Of a DNA stretch of 64,000 nt, positions 16,120 to 25,105 are shown piece by piece. The DNA is from CAYNRE01 sp964399535 (GTDB taxonomy: Bacteria; Planctomycetota; Planctomycetia; Pirellulales; CAYNRE01), in assembly GCA_964399535.1 (NCBI GenBank), contig CAYNRE010000076.1:186001-250000 (forward strand), in the 5' to 3' direction. A program made the translations under genes and the position numbers. Under the pieces are notes generated by a model. It saw nothing but the letters and a program-made list of their open reading frames with translations, was not told where the DNA came from and ran no database searches. Each line of letters opens with the position of its first letter. Position 1 is the first letter of the stretch.

Positions 16120-17469
16120 TTACACGGCCGCGCGAGTCGCCACGCCGCTGGAGTTGCCCGCCGCAATTCGCGTGGTTCCGATGGCTCCCTGGGCGGGTGT
16201 CATCGGGGGGCCATGGCGCACGATTCGAGCACCGAGCCGGACCAGTTTTTCATCGAGCCCGGCGTATCCGCGGTCCAGATGATGCACGTGTTCTACCGTG
16301 GTCGTACCCTCGGCGGCCAGCCCCGCCAAGACCAGCGCGGCCGCCGCCCTCAGGTCGCTGGCGCGGACCGGGGCCCCCACCAGGCTCGAGGGCGCCTGGA
16401 CCAGGGCGGTGCCGCCATCTCGTCGCACTCGCGCCCCCAGGCGAACCAACTCGGCCAGGTGCGCGAACCGGTCGGGAAACACTCGATCGGCCACACGGCT
16501 GGGGCCCGTGGCCAGGCAGGCCAACACCGTCCACTGCGCCTGTAAGTCGGTGGGCAAACCGGGGTGGGGCTGCGCGATCCAGTCGGTGGGCCGCGGCCGA
16601 GCGATCGCCCGGGCACGGACCCAATCTTGCCCCTCGTCGATCGCGACCCCGGCGCGGCGCAGCAGTTCCAACACCGCGGCCAATTCTTCTGGCAGCACGG
16701 GGGCAATGCGCACATCGCCTCTGGTGGCGGCAGCGGCCAGGAGCAGCGTGGCGGCCTCGATTCGGTCGGGCGGAATCGCCTGTCGCGCGCCCCCCAATTG
16801 TTCGACCCCGCGAACCACCAGGGTCGAGGTCCCCAGGCCTTCAATCTGGGCCCCCATCGCGGACAACAACCGGCCCAGGGCCACCACTTCCGGCTCGCAA
16901 GCCGCCCCCTCGATCACGCTGGTTCCCTCGGCTCGAGTGGCCGCGCAAAGCACATTGGCGGTGCCCGTCACAGTCGGCCCTCGCGGGCCGCGCAAGTCGA
17001 CCCGGGCACCCCGCAGGCGCCGCGCCTGTACCCAGACAAAACCGCGATCGAACCGAATGTCGGCCCCCAGCGCGGCCAGGCCGGCCAGGTGCAGGTCGAT
17101 CGGCCGATCGCCAATGCGGCATCCGCCTGGCAACGCCACCACGGCGCGCTGCCGCCGCGCCAAGAGTGGACCCAACACACAAACTCCGGCTCGCATGCGC
17201 CGCACCAGTTCGTAGTCGGCGGTGGTGCGCGGCGAGGGGCGGCATTCCAGCCGCAGCCCCCCACCCGGGGCCGAGGAAACATCCAAGTCCAACCGCTCGA
17301 GCAATTCGAGCATCGTGGCCACGTCGTCGACCCTGGGCAGTCCGAGCAGCTCCACTGGCTCGTCGGCCAGGAGCGTGGCGGCCAGGCACAACAGCGAGGC
17401 ATTCTTCGAGCCGGCCACTTCCGCCTGGCCCACCAGCCGGGCTCCGCCCGTAATCGAGAGCACTTCCAT
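16120..17469 (-). CDS. murA: UDP-N-acetylglucosamine 1-carboxyvinyltransferase
   Basis: This 449-residue protein catalyses the first committed step of peptidoglycan synthesis. I chose the ATG at 17469 because AAGGA lies about 7 bases upstream; an in-frame GTG at 17496 overlaps the prmC stop by four bases and is an alternative. The EPSP-synthase-like fold is evident, with Lys22-Asn23 (GSKNASLL) and the catalytic loop LPGGCRIGDRPIDLH carrying Cys117, the residue alkylated by fosfomycin. Keeping Cys rather than Asp here predicts fosfomycin sensitivity of the enzyme. Its presence supports a peptidoglycan-containing wall. Confidence 0.95.
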   Translation of the reverse strand: MEVLSITGGARLVGQAEVAGSKNASLLCLAATLLADEPVELLGLPRVDDVATMLELLERLDLDVSSAPGGGLRLECRPSPRTTADYELVRRMRAGVCVLGPLLARRQRAVVALPGGCRIGDRPIDLHLAGLAALGADIRFDRGFVWVQARRLRGARVDLRGPRGPTVTGTANVLCAATRAEGTSVIEGAACEPEVVALGRLLSAMGAQIEGLGTSTLVVRGVEQLGGARQAIPPDRIEAATLLLAAAATRGDVRIAPVLPEELAAVLELLRRAGVAIDEGQDWVRARAIARPRPTDWIAQPHPGLPTDLQAQWTVLACLATGPSRVADRVFPDRFAHLAELVRLGARVRRDGGTALVQAPSSLVGAPVRASDLRAAAALVLAGLAAEGTTTVEHVHHLDRGYAGLDEKLVRLGARIVRHGPPMTPAQGAIGTTRIAAGNSSGVATRAAV

Positions 17470-17492
17470 GGCTGCTTCCTTGAAGGGTCGCT

Positions 17493-18413
17493 TCACTCGC
17501 CGTTGGCCGCTTCACCCGGCGCTGGTGGCTCGCCGCGGCGCTCGGCCACCACCACCCGCGTCAGCCCCGCCAAATCCTTGACCGGTGGATGCCATTGCCA
17601 GGCCGGTTGTGCGGCGAACAACTCTTGGCAGCTCGCCTCGAGCTGAGGGCTGATTTCGCAAAGCAGCCAGCCGCCCGGCCGCAGCCGCTCGGCCGCCTCG
17701 GCCACGAGGCGCGTGATCAGCTCCAACCCCGTGGGGCCAGCTTCCAAGGCCAGCCGCGGCTCGTAACGAGCTACTTCGGCCGCAAGCTGCGCGTATTCGG
17801 CCGAGCTGACGTAGGGAGGATTCGACAAAACCAGGTCGTACACCTCGTCGGCGGGCAAGGTCCGACAGAGATCGCTTTCCACAAAGCGGATCTGGTCCGC
17901 GACCGCGTGCCGGGCCGCGTTCGAGGCGGCCACGGCCAGGGCCGCGGGGCTGATGTCGCAAGCGGTTACCCGCGCCCCCGGCCAGTGCTTGGCCAGCGAC
18001 ACCGCCAGGCAGCCACTGCCCGTGCCCACGTCGAGCACGCGCGCCGGCTCGCTCGGCGCGCCCCGCGCCTTCAGGGCATCGATCGCCGCGATAACCAGAA
18101 ACTCGCTCTCGGGCCGGGGAATCAAAACGTCGGGGGTCACCAGAAAATCGAGCGAGTAAAACTCGCGCCGCCCCACCAGGTAAGCTACGGGCATCCCCTC
18201 GGCACGGCGGCGAACCAGCTCCCGAAACGAGTTCCGCACGCTCTCGGGCGGTTGTTCGTCGAACGCGGTGTAGAGCTCGATACGACGACAGCCGCGGGCT
18301 TGGGCTAGAAGCACTTCGGCGTCGAGCCGCGGGGAATCGGCCCCGCGCTGCGAAAGATACTCTTGGGTCCAGCCCAGCAGCCGGCCGATGGTCCAGGGTT
18401 CCGCAGCCGACAT
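17493..18413 (-). CDS. prmC: Release factor glutamine methyltransferase
   Basis: This 306-residue protein N5-methylates the glutamine of the GGQ loop in release factors. I chose the ATG at 18413 (a GGGGA precedes it). The helical substrate-binding domain (about 5-85) is followed by the Rossmann domain with VLDVGTGSGCLAVSLA and the signature NPPY at 198-201. Placement directly after prfA, whose product it modifies, is a classic arrangement and confirms the call. Its TGA overlaps a possible GTG start for murA, suggesting translational coupling. Confidence 0.95.
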   Translation of the reverse strand: MSAAEPWTIGRLLGWTQEYLSQRGADSPRLDAEVLLAQARGCRRIELYTAFDEQPPESVRNSFRELVRRRAEGMPVAYLVGRREFYSLDFLVTPDVLIPRPESEFLVIAAIDALKARGAPSEPARVLDVGTGSGCLAVSLAKHWPGARVTACDISPAALAVAASNAARHAVADQIRFVESDLCRTLPADEVYDLVLSNPPYVSSAEYAQLAAEVARYEPRLALEAGPTGLELITRLVAEAAERLRPGGWLLCEISPQLEASCQELFAAQPAWQWHPPVKDLAGLTRVVVAERRGEPPAPGEAANGE

Positions 18414-18511
18414 CGCATTTCCCCGGCTTGCCACGCAGGTGGGTCGGCGCTGGGCCGCGCCGTATCGAAAAACCTTGGTGCCGGCCAGGTGGCTCGTTGC
18501 CCGGCCCCGGC

Positions 18512-19594
18512 TCAATCGTTCGCCCCGAACGACTCCCGGAGCTGCTGCCGGTCGTGATCGACCAGCGTCTCGATCACCGCGGTCAGGTTACCGGCCAGGA
18601 TCTGATCCAATTTGTACCAACTCACGTTGATCCGGTGATCGGTTACGCGGTTTTCGGGGAAGTTGTACGTCCGAATCCGCTCGCTCCGGTCCCCCGAACC
18701 GATCAAGCTCTTGCGCGTGTCCGAACGTTTCTTGGATTCCTCGGCCCGCTTCAATTCGTACAAGCGGGTCTTAAGCACGCGCAAGGCCTTGGCGCGATTC
18801 TTGTGCTGGCTTTTCTCGTCCTGGCAGCTTACCACGATGCCCGTCGCCACATGGGTTAGCCGAATCGCCGAACTGGTCTTGTTCACGTGCTGACCGCCAG
18901 GCCCGCTGGCTCGCATCGTCTCTTCCACGTAGTCTTCACGATTCAGTTCAATTTCAATGTCTTCCGGCTCGGGCATTACGGCCACGGTGGCGGCCGAAGT
19001 ATGAATGCGGCCCTTGGCCTCGGTCTCGGGAACGCGCTGCACGCGGTGGCCGCCGCTTTCGTACTGAAGCCGGCGATAGACCCCCTCGCCTTCGACCGCC
19101 AGCACGATCTCCTTGAAGCCGCCCAGCTCGGTCGGGTTGGCCTCGAGAATCTCGATCTTCCACCCCACGCTCTCGGCGTAGTGCTTGTACATTTCGTACA
19201 AGTCGCGCGCGAATAGGGCCGCTTCCTCGCCGCCGGTGCCGGCCCGGATTTCCACCACGCACCGCGTGCGGTTGGCGTCCTCGCCCCCGGCGGTCTGTTC
19301 CAGCAATTCGTCCCAGAGGGCCTCGCGATCCACGCGCAGCTCGGGCAGTTCCGCCTCGGCCAGTTCCCGCATCTCGGGGTCGCCGCCAGCGATTAGCTCC
19401 TGGGTCTCGGCAATCTGCCGATTCAGCTCCTTGAAGCGGCGATACTTGGTGGCCAGGCGGGCCAGCGAACCATGCTCGCGGGCAACGGCCGCCAAGAGCG
19501 CACCGTTGGCCAGCACCTGGGGATCGACGAGCTGCCGTTCCAGCTCTTCGAACCGGCGCAGTTTCTGCTCGAGCAGTTCGCGTATTTCACTCAT
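18512..19594 (-). CDS. prfA: Peptide chain release factor 1
   Basis: This 360-residue class I release factor has the usual length. The peptidyl-hydrolysis loop GGQ is at 233-235, within SGPGGQHVNKTSSAIR. The codon-recognition tripeptide of RF1, PxT, appears as PET at 189-191 in RVPETEAKGRIHTSAA; E. coli has PAT here. It would terminate at UAA and UAG. It is preceded by rpmE and followed by prmC on the same strand. There is no strong ribosome site before the ATG at 19594. Confidence 0.96.
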   Translation of the reverse strand: MSEIRELLEQKLRRFEELERQLVDPQVLANGALLAAVAREHGSLARLATKYRRFKELNRQIAETQELIAGGDPEMRELAEAELPELRVDREALWDELLEQTAGGEDANRTRCVVEIRAGTGGEEAALFARDLYEMYKHYAESVGWKIEILEANPTELGGFKEIVLAVEGEGVYRRLQYESGGHRVQRVPETEAKGRIHTSAATVAVMPEPEDIEIELNREDYVEETMRASGPGGQHVNKTSSAIRLTHVATGIVVSCQDEKSQHKNRAKALRVLKTRLYELKRAEESKKRSDTRKSLIGSGDRSERIRTYNFPENRVTDHRINVSWYKLDQILAGNLTAVIETLVDHDRQQLRESFGAND

Positions 19595-19924
19595 GACCCA
19601 TCACACCACGCGCGCAAAATGATCGCTCCGCTAGCTACGTCGAAAGACAGCCCGAGAAACCAACCGGCTCAGGCTTGGCGATCCGCATCGCTGACCCTCC
19701 TGGTCGTGACCGCCGAGATAGTCGCCGCGGCAGTTCCCTACCGTCGCGAGCAATTTCCAGCCGCCGCAGGCAATTTCCAGCCGCCGCAGGCAGTTGCCAG
19801 CCGCGTCGGCCCGTTCCCACGGAATCCGGCCGGCCACCGCCGCACGAGTCCAAGATCGGACCACTGCGAATCGCAGGCTGCCGGACGGTGCGGCGCCCAG
19901 ACCGCCCGAATCAAGCGGTACCGG
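19595..19924. other. rpmE-prfA intergenic region with short tandem repeat
   Basis: This is 330 bases between rpmE and prfA on the minus strand. Apart from the 20-bp repeat listed separately I see nothing that looks like a gene. The gap is long for a conserved operon, so prfA may have its own promoter here. Confidence 0.5.
19751..19804. repeat. 20-bp tandem repeat, 2.7 copies
   Basis: The unit CAATTTCCAGCCGCCGCAGG is perfectly duplicated at 19751-19770 and 19771-19790, followed by a degenerate partial copy (CAGTTGCCAGCCGCG). It is non-coding and lies between rpmE and prfA. Confidence 0.9.
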
Positions 19925-20179
19925 CTAAGAGCCCGATTTGGCCTCGGCGCCCTTCTTGCTCTTCTTCACGCTGGCATAACCGGCCGAACCAAACTTGGTT
20001 TGGAACTTCTCGATCCGGCCCGCCGTATCGACATACTTCAGCTTACCCGTGTAGAACGGGTGGCAAGCACTGCAAATATCGACCGCCAGCTCCCGGACCG
20101 TGCTGCGCGTGACGAACGAGTTTCCGCAGCCGCAGTGCACCACGGTCGGAACGTAGTTGGGGTGAATGCCGTCTTTCAT
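19925..20179 (-). CDS. rpmE: 50S ribosomal protein L31, zinc-binding form
   Basis: This 84-residue protein starts at ATG 20179 with MKDGIHPNY, the canonical L31 N-terminus. Zinc ligands are all present: Cys16 and Cys18 (HCGCGN), Cys36 and Cys39 (CSACHPFYTGK), so this is the C+ type that is replaced by a C- paralog under zinc starvation in some bacteria. The Lys/Ser-rich tail is typical. It heads the minus-strand rpmE-prfA-prmC-murA run. Confidence 0.96.
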   Translation of the reverse strand: MKDGIHPNYVPTVVHCGCGNSFVTRSTVRELAVDICSACHPFYTGKLKYVDTAGRIEKFQTKFGSAGYASVKKSKKGAEAKSGS

Positions 20180-20612
20180 GGCTCTCTGACTTTCTTCCGT
20201 TCGGCGGGAGCCCCCTCCGGCACATCCGCACCGGTAGCGCCATCCACTGGGCAGCCCCTTTGGCTGTCCGTGCGACGGCTGGCGGGAAGGCAACTCCGCT
20301 AAGCCCCTCAGTGTACTGGCGCTAAGCTCAGCTCACAAGGCGGCCTGATTCGCCCCGATTTTCGGCCCCCGCGCCGGCGGGCATCCTCCCGGGCCTGCTC
20401 GCGCCCGGGCGACGCAACCTCTAGCTGCGACGGCCTTTTGCCAACCGCCGGGCCGCCTTTTGCCCTTCCTTTGGGAAACGTAATTTCGGTCCGTTGCGGG
20501 GGGCGGTTCGTTGATCGGAAGATAACCTCTGTGGCGCTGGCGGCAAGTTTCCACCAGGCACTGGTCCGCCGCGCCCCCGACCCCAAAGATTTCGGCTCAG
20601 GTCCGCAATTCA
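20180..20612. other. Divergent intergenic region
   Basis: This is 433 bases between rpmE (minus) and the SGNH hydrolase gene (plus). No gene is supported. It should hold the divergent promoters; I found no clear sigma-70 boxes. Confidence 0.45.
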
Positions 20613-21905
20613 ATGAAGCCGAGTTCCCCGACAAGCCCACCCCTCCGCCGGCCGAAACGTCGCCGGCGTTTCGGGCAGATCGCCCTGCTGGTCGCCGCGC
20701 TCGTTTTCGTTGCCGGTGAGGCAACCGTCCGGCTCGTCGAACCCACGGCCGAAATGCGTGCCGCCTACCGCTGGACGGTCGATACCCACCTGTACGATCT
20801 TACCCCCGACGAGTTCCGCGCACGCCAGCAGGCTATCTTCCAGGCTCGCCGGCAACAGGGCCAGGAACGCGGACAGACGCACCCCGAGTTGGCCTGGACC
20901 TACAACCCCGGATTCCAACTATCGCTCGACGACACCGACATCCATATCAACTCGCTTGGGCTTCGCGACGAAGAGTTTCCGCTGGCCAAGCCCCCGGGCG
21001 AAATTCGCATCCTTTGCCTGGGCGGTTCGACCACTGCTGGCGAAGAGGTGCCCCAGCAGCAGACTTACCCGTCCCAACTTCAACGAATGTTGCGCGAGCA
21101 TTACCCGCAGGCCGCGCTACGGGTCATCAACGGCGGAATACCCTCCTACGCGATCAGGCACACGCTCCGCGATTTCGAGCTGCGCCTGTGGCGTCTGAAA
21201 CCCGACGTGGTGGCCGTTTATCAGGGCATCAACGACCTTTCCTATCACAGCACGGCCACGATTGAAGTACACCGGAAGGCCAACTTCAACGGCCAAGCCT
21301 TTGCGCCATTCGTCTACCAAGGCGACGGGGACCTGGGCAACACCCCCACCTGGACCGAACCACTCCGCGCGGCCGCACAGCAAAGCCACTTGGCGCGGTT
21401 GCTGGTGCGTACCTGGCGCGAACGCGGCGGTTCGAGCCCCCATGCCGCCGATCTCGAATTCCGCCCGCAGGCCATCGAGGCCTTTGAAGCCTATTACCGC
21501 GCATTGCTGAAACAGATCGCCGCCGAAGGTGCGCTGGCGGTGCCAATGACCTTCGCGCTTGCTTACCCAGGACAATTCACCGCGAACCAGGAGCGCCGCG
21601 TCTTGGCCAGCTTTCAGATTTGGCTGGAAGGAGCTCCGCCTCGACTGGGGCGCCAGATCGTCGACTCCGAGAATGCCGCCATCCGCCGCCTGGCCGGGCA
21701 GTGCAACTGCCCCTATGCCGACCTCGACGAGGCGGTACCCCGCGATGCCGAGCACTTCGTCGACGTCTGCCACCTGACCGCCGCGGGGAACCGCCTGATT
21801 GCCCAGCGGCTCGCCGAAACCATCCGCCCTTGGCTCCAAGAGCGCTTGGCGCTCGGCACGGAACTGGTCCACGAACCAGGGTTGCCAGCGCCTGGTAATC
21901 CGTAG
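20613..21905 (+). CDS. Membrane-anchored SGNH/GDSL-type hydrolase
   Basis: This 430-residue protein has a basic N-terminus (PKRRRRF) and one hydrophobic segment (about 21-38), so it is a signal-anchored protein facing outward. The SGNH blocks are visible: GGST with nucleophile Ser139 (LCLGGSTTAG), Gly in NGGIPSYA, Asn in the QGINDLS segment near residue 206, and the Asp/His pair in DVCHLTAAGN near residue 385. Such enzymes deacylate lipids, glycans or peptidoglycan; planctomycete homologs are usually unassigned. It is monocistronic. The C-terminal tail after about 405 is not part of the fold. Confidence 0.85.
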   Translation: MKPSSPTSPPLRRPKRRRRFGQIALLVAALVFVAGEATVRLVEPTAEMRAAYRWTVDTHLYDLTPDEFRARQQAIFQARRQQGQERGQTHPELAWTYNPGFQLSLDDTDIHINSLGLRDEEFPLAKPPGEIRILCLGGSTTAGEEVPQQQTYPSQLQRMLREHYPQAALRVINGGIPSYAIRHTLRDFELRLWRLKPDVVAVYQGINDLSYHSTATIEVHRKANFNGQAFAPFVYQGDGDLGNTPTWTEPLRAAAQQSHLARLLVRTWRERGGSSPHAADLEFRPQAIEAFEAYYRALLKQIAAEGALAVPMTFALAYPGQFTANQERRVLASFQIWLEGAPPRLGRQIVDSENAAIRRLAGQCNCPYADLDEAVPRDAEHFVDVCHLTAAGNRLIAQRLAETIRPWLQERLALGTELVHEPGLPAPGNP

Positions 21906-22412
21906 CCGTTAGCTCGGTCAGGACCCACCGCCGGCTCGGCCTGGTAATCCACACCGGTTCTCGCGTTCGCCGATCGGCCTTGGCAGCCGAAAAAGGTGGG
22001 CAGCAAAAAGCCTTGCGGCGACCGGAGCGGCCGCGCCAAGGCAGTCGCTCTCACAGGGCTAGCTGTCAGGGGGCCATTCCCGTTGGGGATCAAGCAACCC
22101 CTTCTGGGGGGATGTGGGGGATGTGGCTGGTCTAGTGACAGGCGGCCCTGGGCTTGACCCTTACGGGATACCTGGGTCCGCCGCCCCTCCCCCCCTTCGG
22201 CCCGCTTTCGCCGGGGGATTCGGCCGATGAAATTGGCATGAATTCAAGGCACTTGGTGAAACCATCCGCCGAAGAATCGGGTAAACCCCCTGGATGAGTT
22301 GGAACGCGAATTCCGATTTCATTACCATGGACGATTCAGTACAAACACCCGTCGGCGGCCCGTCCGGTCTGCGCCGCCCCAACTGAACGACGTTTCAGCG
22401 AGGACTTCCGTA
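21906..22412. other. Long intergenic region, no gene seen
   Basis: This is 507 bases between two plus-strand genes. No reading frame is convincing. It contains G-rich runs around 22104-22126 on the plus strand and C-rich runs around 22181-22194. The promoter for the redoxin/cytochrome gene must lie here; a GAGGA at 22400-22404 is its ribosome site. Confidence 0.45.
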
Positions 22413-24239
22413 ATGCGAAACTCCCCAGCGGCTTGGATCGCCCTCTTGGGATTGGCCTTGGTCACCAGCCCGCTGCTGGCCAACGAAGAGGCCCGGATTG
22501 GTCGCAAGATCGACAGCTTCAGGCTTCCCGATCACCACGGGCGAATGCGCTCGCTCGACGAGTTCAGCGATGCCAAGGCGGTGGTCGTTGTCTTCCTGGG
22601 AACGGAATGCCCGCTGGTGAAGCAATATGGTCCGCGGCTGGCCGAGCTATCCAAGCAACTGGCCGCGCAAGACGTGCAGATCATCGGGATCAACTCGAAC
22701 CTGCAAGACACCATCACCGAGATCGGGGCCTACGCCCGCACCTTCCACATCGACTTCCCGATTTTGAAAGACTCGGGCAACGTAGTGGCCGACCGTTTCG
22801 GGGCGGTCCGCACTCCGGAAGCCTTCGTCTTGGATCAGGATCGCGTCATTCGCTACTGGGGCCGCATCGACGACCAATACGGCCTGGGCAACGCTTCGGG
22901 CTACGCGAAGGTGGCCGTCGAGCGTGAAGACGTGAAGCTGGCCGTGGCCGAAATCCTTTCGGGAAAACCGGTCAGCGAGCCGGTGACTAAGGCCTTTGGC
23001 TGCCTCATCGGCCGAGTGGCCCGGGTCACGCCGCACGGTGAGATTACCTACGCGGACCACATCGCCAAGATCATCGACAATCGCTGCGTGAACTGCCACC
23101 GGCCCGGCGAGTTGGGGCCCTTCGCCCTGACCAACTACGAAGAGGTGTTGGGCTGGGCCGGCATGATCCGCGAGGTGGTTAGCGAAGAGCGGATGCCGCC
23201 CTGGTTCGCCAACCCCGAGTTTGGCCAGTTTGAGAACGACTGCCGCCTGACCGAGGAAGAGCGCGAACTGATTTACCAGTGGGTCGAATGCGGCTGCCCG
23301 CAGGGAGACATGGCCCGCCGCCCTGCCCTGCCCGAGTTTGTCGACGGATGGCAAATCGGCGAGCCCGACGCGGTGTTCTACATGAGCGATGAACCCTACA
23401 CCGTCGCCGCCGAGGGCACGGTCGAGTACCAGTACTTCACGGTCGACACCGGCTTCACGGAAGACAAATGGATCACCGCCGCCGAATCGCGACCTGGTAA
23501 TCGCTCGGTGGTGCACCACATCATTTGCTTCATCTCTCCGCCCGGTAGCAGCGGCGGCGAGGGCCGTGGCAACGGCGCCCAAATCGGCTACGCCCCCGGA
23601 ATGCCGCCGCGGCAGTTCAAACCCGGCTTCGGCATGAAGATTCCGGCCGGGGCGCGGCTCACTTTTCAAATGCATTACACCCCCAACGGGGTCGAGCAAA
23701 CCGACCGCAGCTATGTCGGTTTCAAGTTCATCGATCCGAAGCTGGTCAAGCACGAAGTCACCGGCGGTCTCTCGGGCAATGTCACCTTCCGAATTCCCCC
23801 GGGAGATTCGAACTACAAGGTCACCTCGACCAAGAAGTTCCGCCGCGACACCATGCTGCTGAGCATGTTGCCCCACATGCACCTGCGGGGAAAATCGTTC
23901 CGCTACGAAGTGAAGTATCCCGACGGCACCGAGGAAATCTTGCTCGACGTGCCCAAGTACGACTTCAACTGGCAGCTTTGGTACCAGCTTTCCCAGCCCA
24001 AGCTGTTGCCCAAGGGAACGCGGATGACCTGCACCGCGTACTTCGATAACTCGGAGGAGAATCCGTTTAACCCGGATCCCACCATCGAGGTCACCTGGGG
24101 TGAACAAACCTGGGAAGAAATGATGTTCGGCTTCATGAGCTTCTACGATCCCAACCGGAATCTGCAAACCGACGGAGCCGCCTCGGCCGAAGAGGAAGAG
24201 CCGGACGACGACTTGCCTGCCGACCGAATCGCCTTCTAG
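22413..24239 (+). CDS. Redoxin / cytochrome c / copper type II monooxygenase-like multidomain protein (copy 2)
   Basis: This is a 608-residue exported protein; the ATG at 22413 follows GAGGA by about 8 bases and opens a good signal peptide (1-23, ending LLANEE). The redoxin domain (about 28-190) keeps only one cysteine, Cys66 in TECPLVKQ, where the paralog at 4682-6691 has CPIC. The heme c motif CVNCH is at 225-229 with MPPW at 261-264. The PHM-like half shows HH at 368-369, QMHY at 419-422 and PHMH at 487-490, candidate copper ligands. The acidic tail (EEEEPDDD) is likely disordered. It could be a periplasmic copper/heme oxidoreductase; substrate unknown. Confidence 0.9.
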   Translation: MRNSPAAWIALLGLALVTSPLLANEEARIGRKIDSFRLPDHHGRMRSLDEFSDAKAVVVVFLGTECPLVKQYGPRLAELSKQLAAQDVQIIGINSNLQDTITEIGAYARTFHIDFPILKDSGNVVADRFGAVRTPEAFVLDQDRVIRYWGRIDDQYGLGNASGYAKVAVEREDVKLAVAEILSGKPVSEPVTKAFGCLIGRVARVTPHGEITYADHIAKIIDNRCVNCHRPGELGPFALTNYEEVLGWAGMIREVVSEERMPPWFANPEFGQFENDCRLTEEERELIYQWVECGCPQGDMARRPALPEFVDGWQIGEPDAVFYMSDEPYTVAAEGTVEYQYFTVDTGFTEDKWITAAESRPGNRSVVHHIICFISPPGSSGGEGRGNGAQIGYAPGMPPRQFKPGFGMKIPAGARLTFQMHYTPNGVEQTDRSYVGFKFIDPKLVKHEVTGGLSGNVTFRIPPGDSNYKVTSTKKFRRDTMLLSMLPHMHLRGKSFRYEVKYPDGTEEILLDVPKYDFNWQLWYQLSQPKLLPKGTRMTCTAYFDNSEENPFNPDPTIEVTWGEQTWEEMMFGFMSFYDPNRNLQTDGAASAEEEEPDDDLPADRIAF

Positions 24240-24313
24240 GCTGAGGGGACAGCGCAGGGGCGACCATGACACGCCCAGCGCGGGTTCGACCGTTTACCTT
24301 CGATGCACCACGA

Positions 24314-24352
24314 CGAGCGTGGCCGCCTTCTCCGGAAGGCGAGCCACGCTCG
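24314..24352. terminator. Strong hairpin between convergent genes, possible bidirectional terminator
   Basis: A 16-bp stem with one single-base bulge pairs 24314-24329 with 24336-24352 across a CTCCGG loop. It sits between the stop of the redoxin/cytochrome gene (plus) and the hemP-like gene (minus). Only a weak T-rich tail (CTTGGTTT) follows on the plus side. Confidence 0.6.
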
Positions 24353-24439
24353 CTTGGTTTCGGGCGCCCGTGAAGCCCCCTCGGGGGCCCGGCAGGGGTC
24401 CACACGCCAGCTCGTCCCCGCCGCCAGCGGCACGGCCAG

Positions 24440-24637
24440 CTATTTGGTCAGATACAGCCGCCCGCTGGGCGTAAGCCGCAGTCGATACACCTGCCCTCGG
24501 TGCTCGATCCACAGTTCGCGCTGGTCCTGGAGAAGCTCGCGGGAAGGCACCAGCCGCACGCCCGGAGGCCGAGCGGCCGGCTCTCGACTCGGGGCGGCCG
24601 GCTCCACCGCCTGCTGAGAAACGGGGTCCTCGGACAC
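24440..24637 (-). CDS. hemP: Hemin uptake protein HemP-like small protein
   Basis: This 65-residue protein sits inside a longer open frame whose upstream part is not protein-like. The start is a GTG at 24637, decided by a strong GGAGG 6-7 bases upstream. The C-terminal 35 residues match the HemP family: ELLQDQRELWIEHRGQVY followed by RLRLTPSGRLYLTK, with the invariant LTK end. The N-terminal 30 residues are Ala/Pro/Glu-rich and probably disordered. HemP is a small Fur-regulated protein, linked to heme uptake in proteobacteria. Here it is transcribed away from the outer-membrane barrel-like gene and tonB, which supports an iron or heme uptake locus. I saw no clear Fur box. Confidence 0.85.
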   Translation of the reverse strand: MSEDPVSQQAVEPAAPSREPAARPPGVRLVPSRELLQDQRELWIEHRGQVYRLRLTPSGRLYLTK

Positions 24638-25105
24638 GCGGCGCCTCCTAATGAAATGCGGAACGACGCAGACGGCAATCGGACCAGACCGAGCGCCAAC
24701 CGCGACTCGACCGGCCATGCATCTGCCGTGCCGCCGTGACAGGCGCCGCTCGAAAGGGCCTGAAACAGGGCCATCCCCGTGCAGCGGCGTTCTCCGCTGG
24801 CGATCGGGTTGTCGATCGGTGTGACTCACCTGTCGATCGAAGTAACAATGCCGTCTCGACCTGTCCACTTCTTAAGGATGCTTGGCATTCATCCGGCTCG
24901 ACGAGTTGAAGATGGACGAAAGAGGCCCGAACTACCAGTTGACGAAAAACCCCGGTTAGCAAAGCTCTGCCGACTCCTCGCCTGGTGACTCAGATAGGGG
25001 TCAGGCCAGATTCGATAAGTTTGATACTTGTGCTGGTTATTCGAATTGGTAGTAGCCGCGTGCCAAACCAACCAGTCGAACTTGGATTGGAAGGATTGGA
25101 GCGCA
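24638..25105. promoter_or_regulatory. Divergent regulatory region between hemP-like and barrel-protein genes
   Basis: This is 468 bases with no supported gene. It must carry the promoters of both divergent genes. The segment 24990-25060 is AT-rich for this genome and contains an imperfect dyad: TTCGATAA at 25011-25018 and TTATTCGAA at 25037-25045. Its match to a canonical Fur box is poor, so an operator role is only a guess. Confidence 0.4.

Noticed and set aside
22647..24272. 541-residue open frame on the minus strand
   Set aside because: It is antisense to the redoxin/cytochrome gene, which has signal peptide, heme and histidine motifs; long antisense frames are expected in GC-rich DNA.
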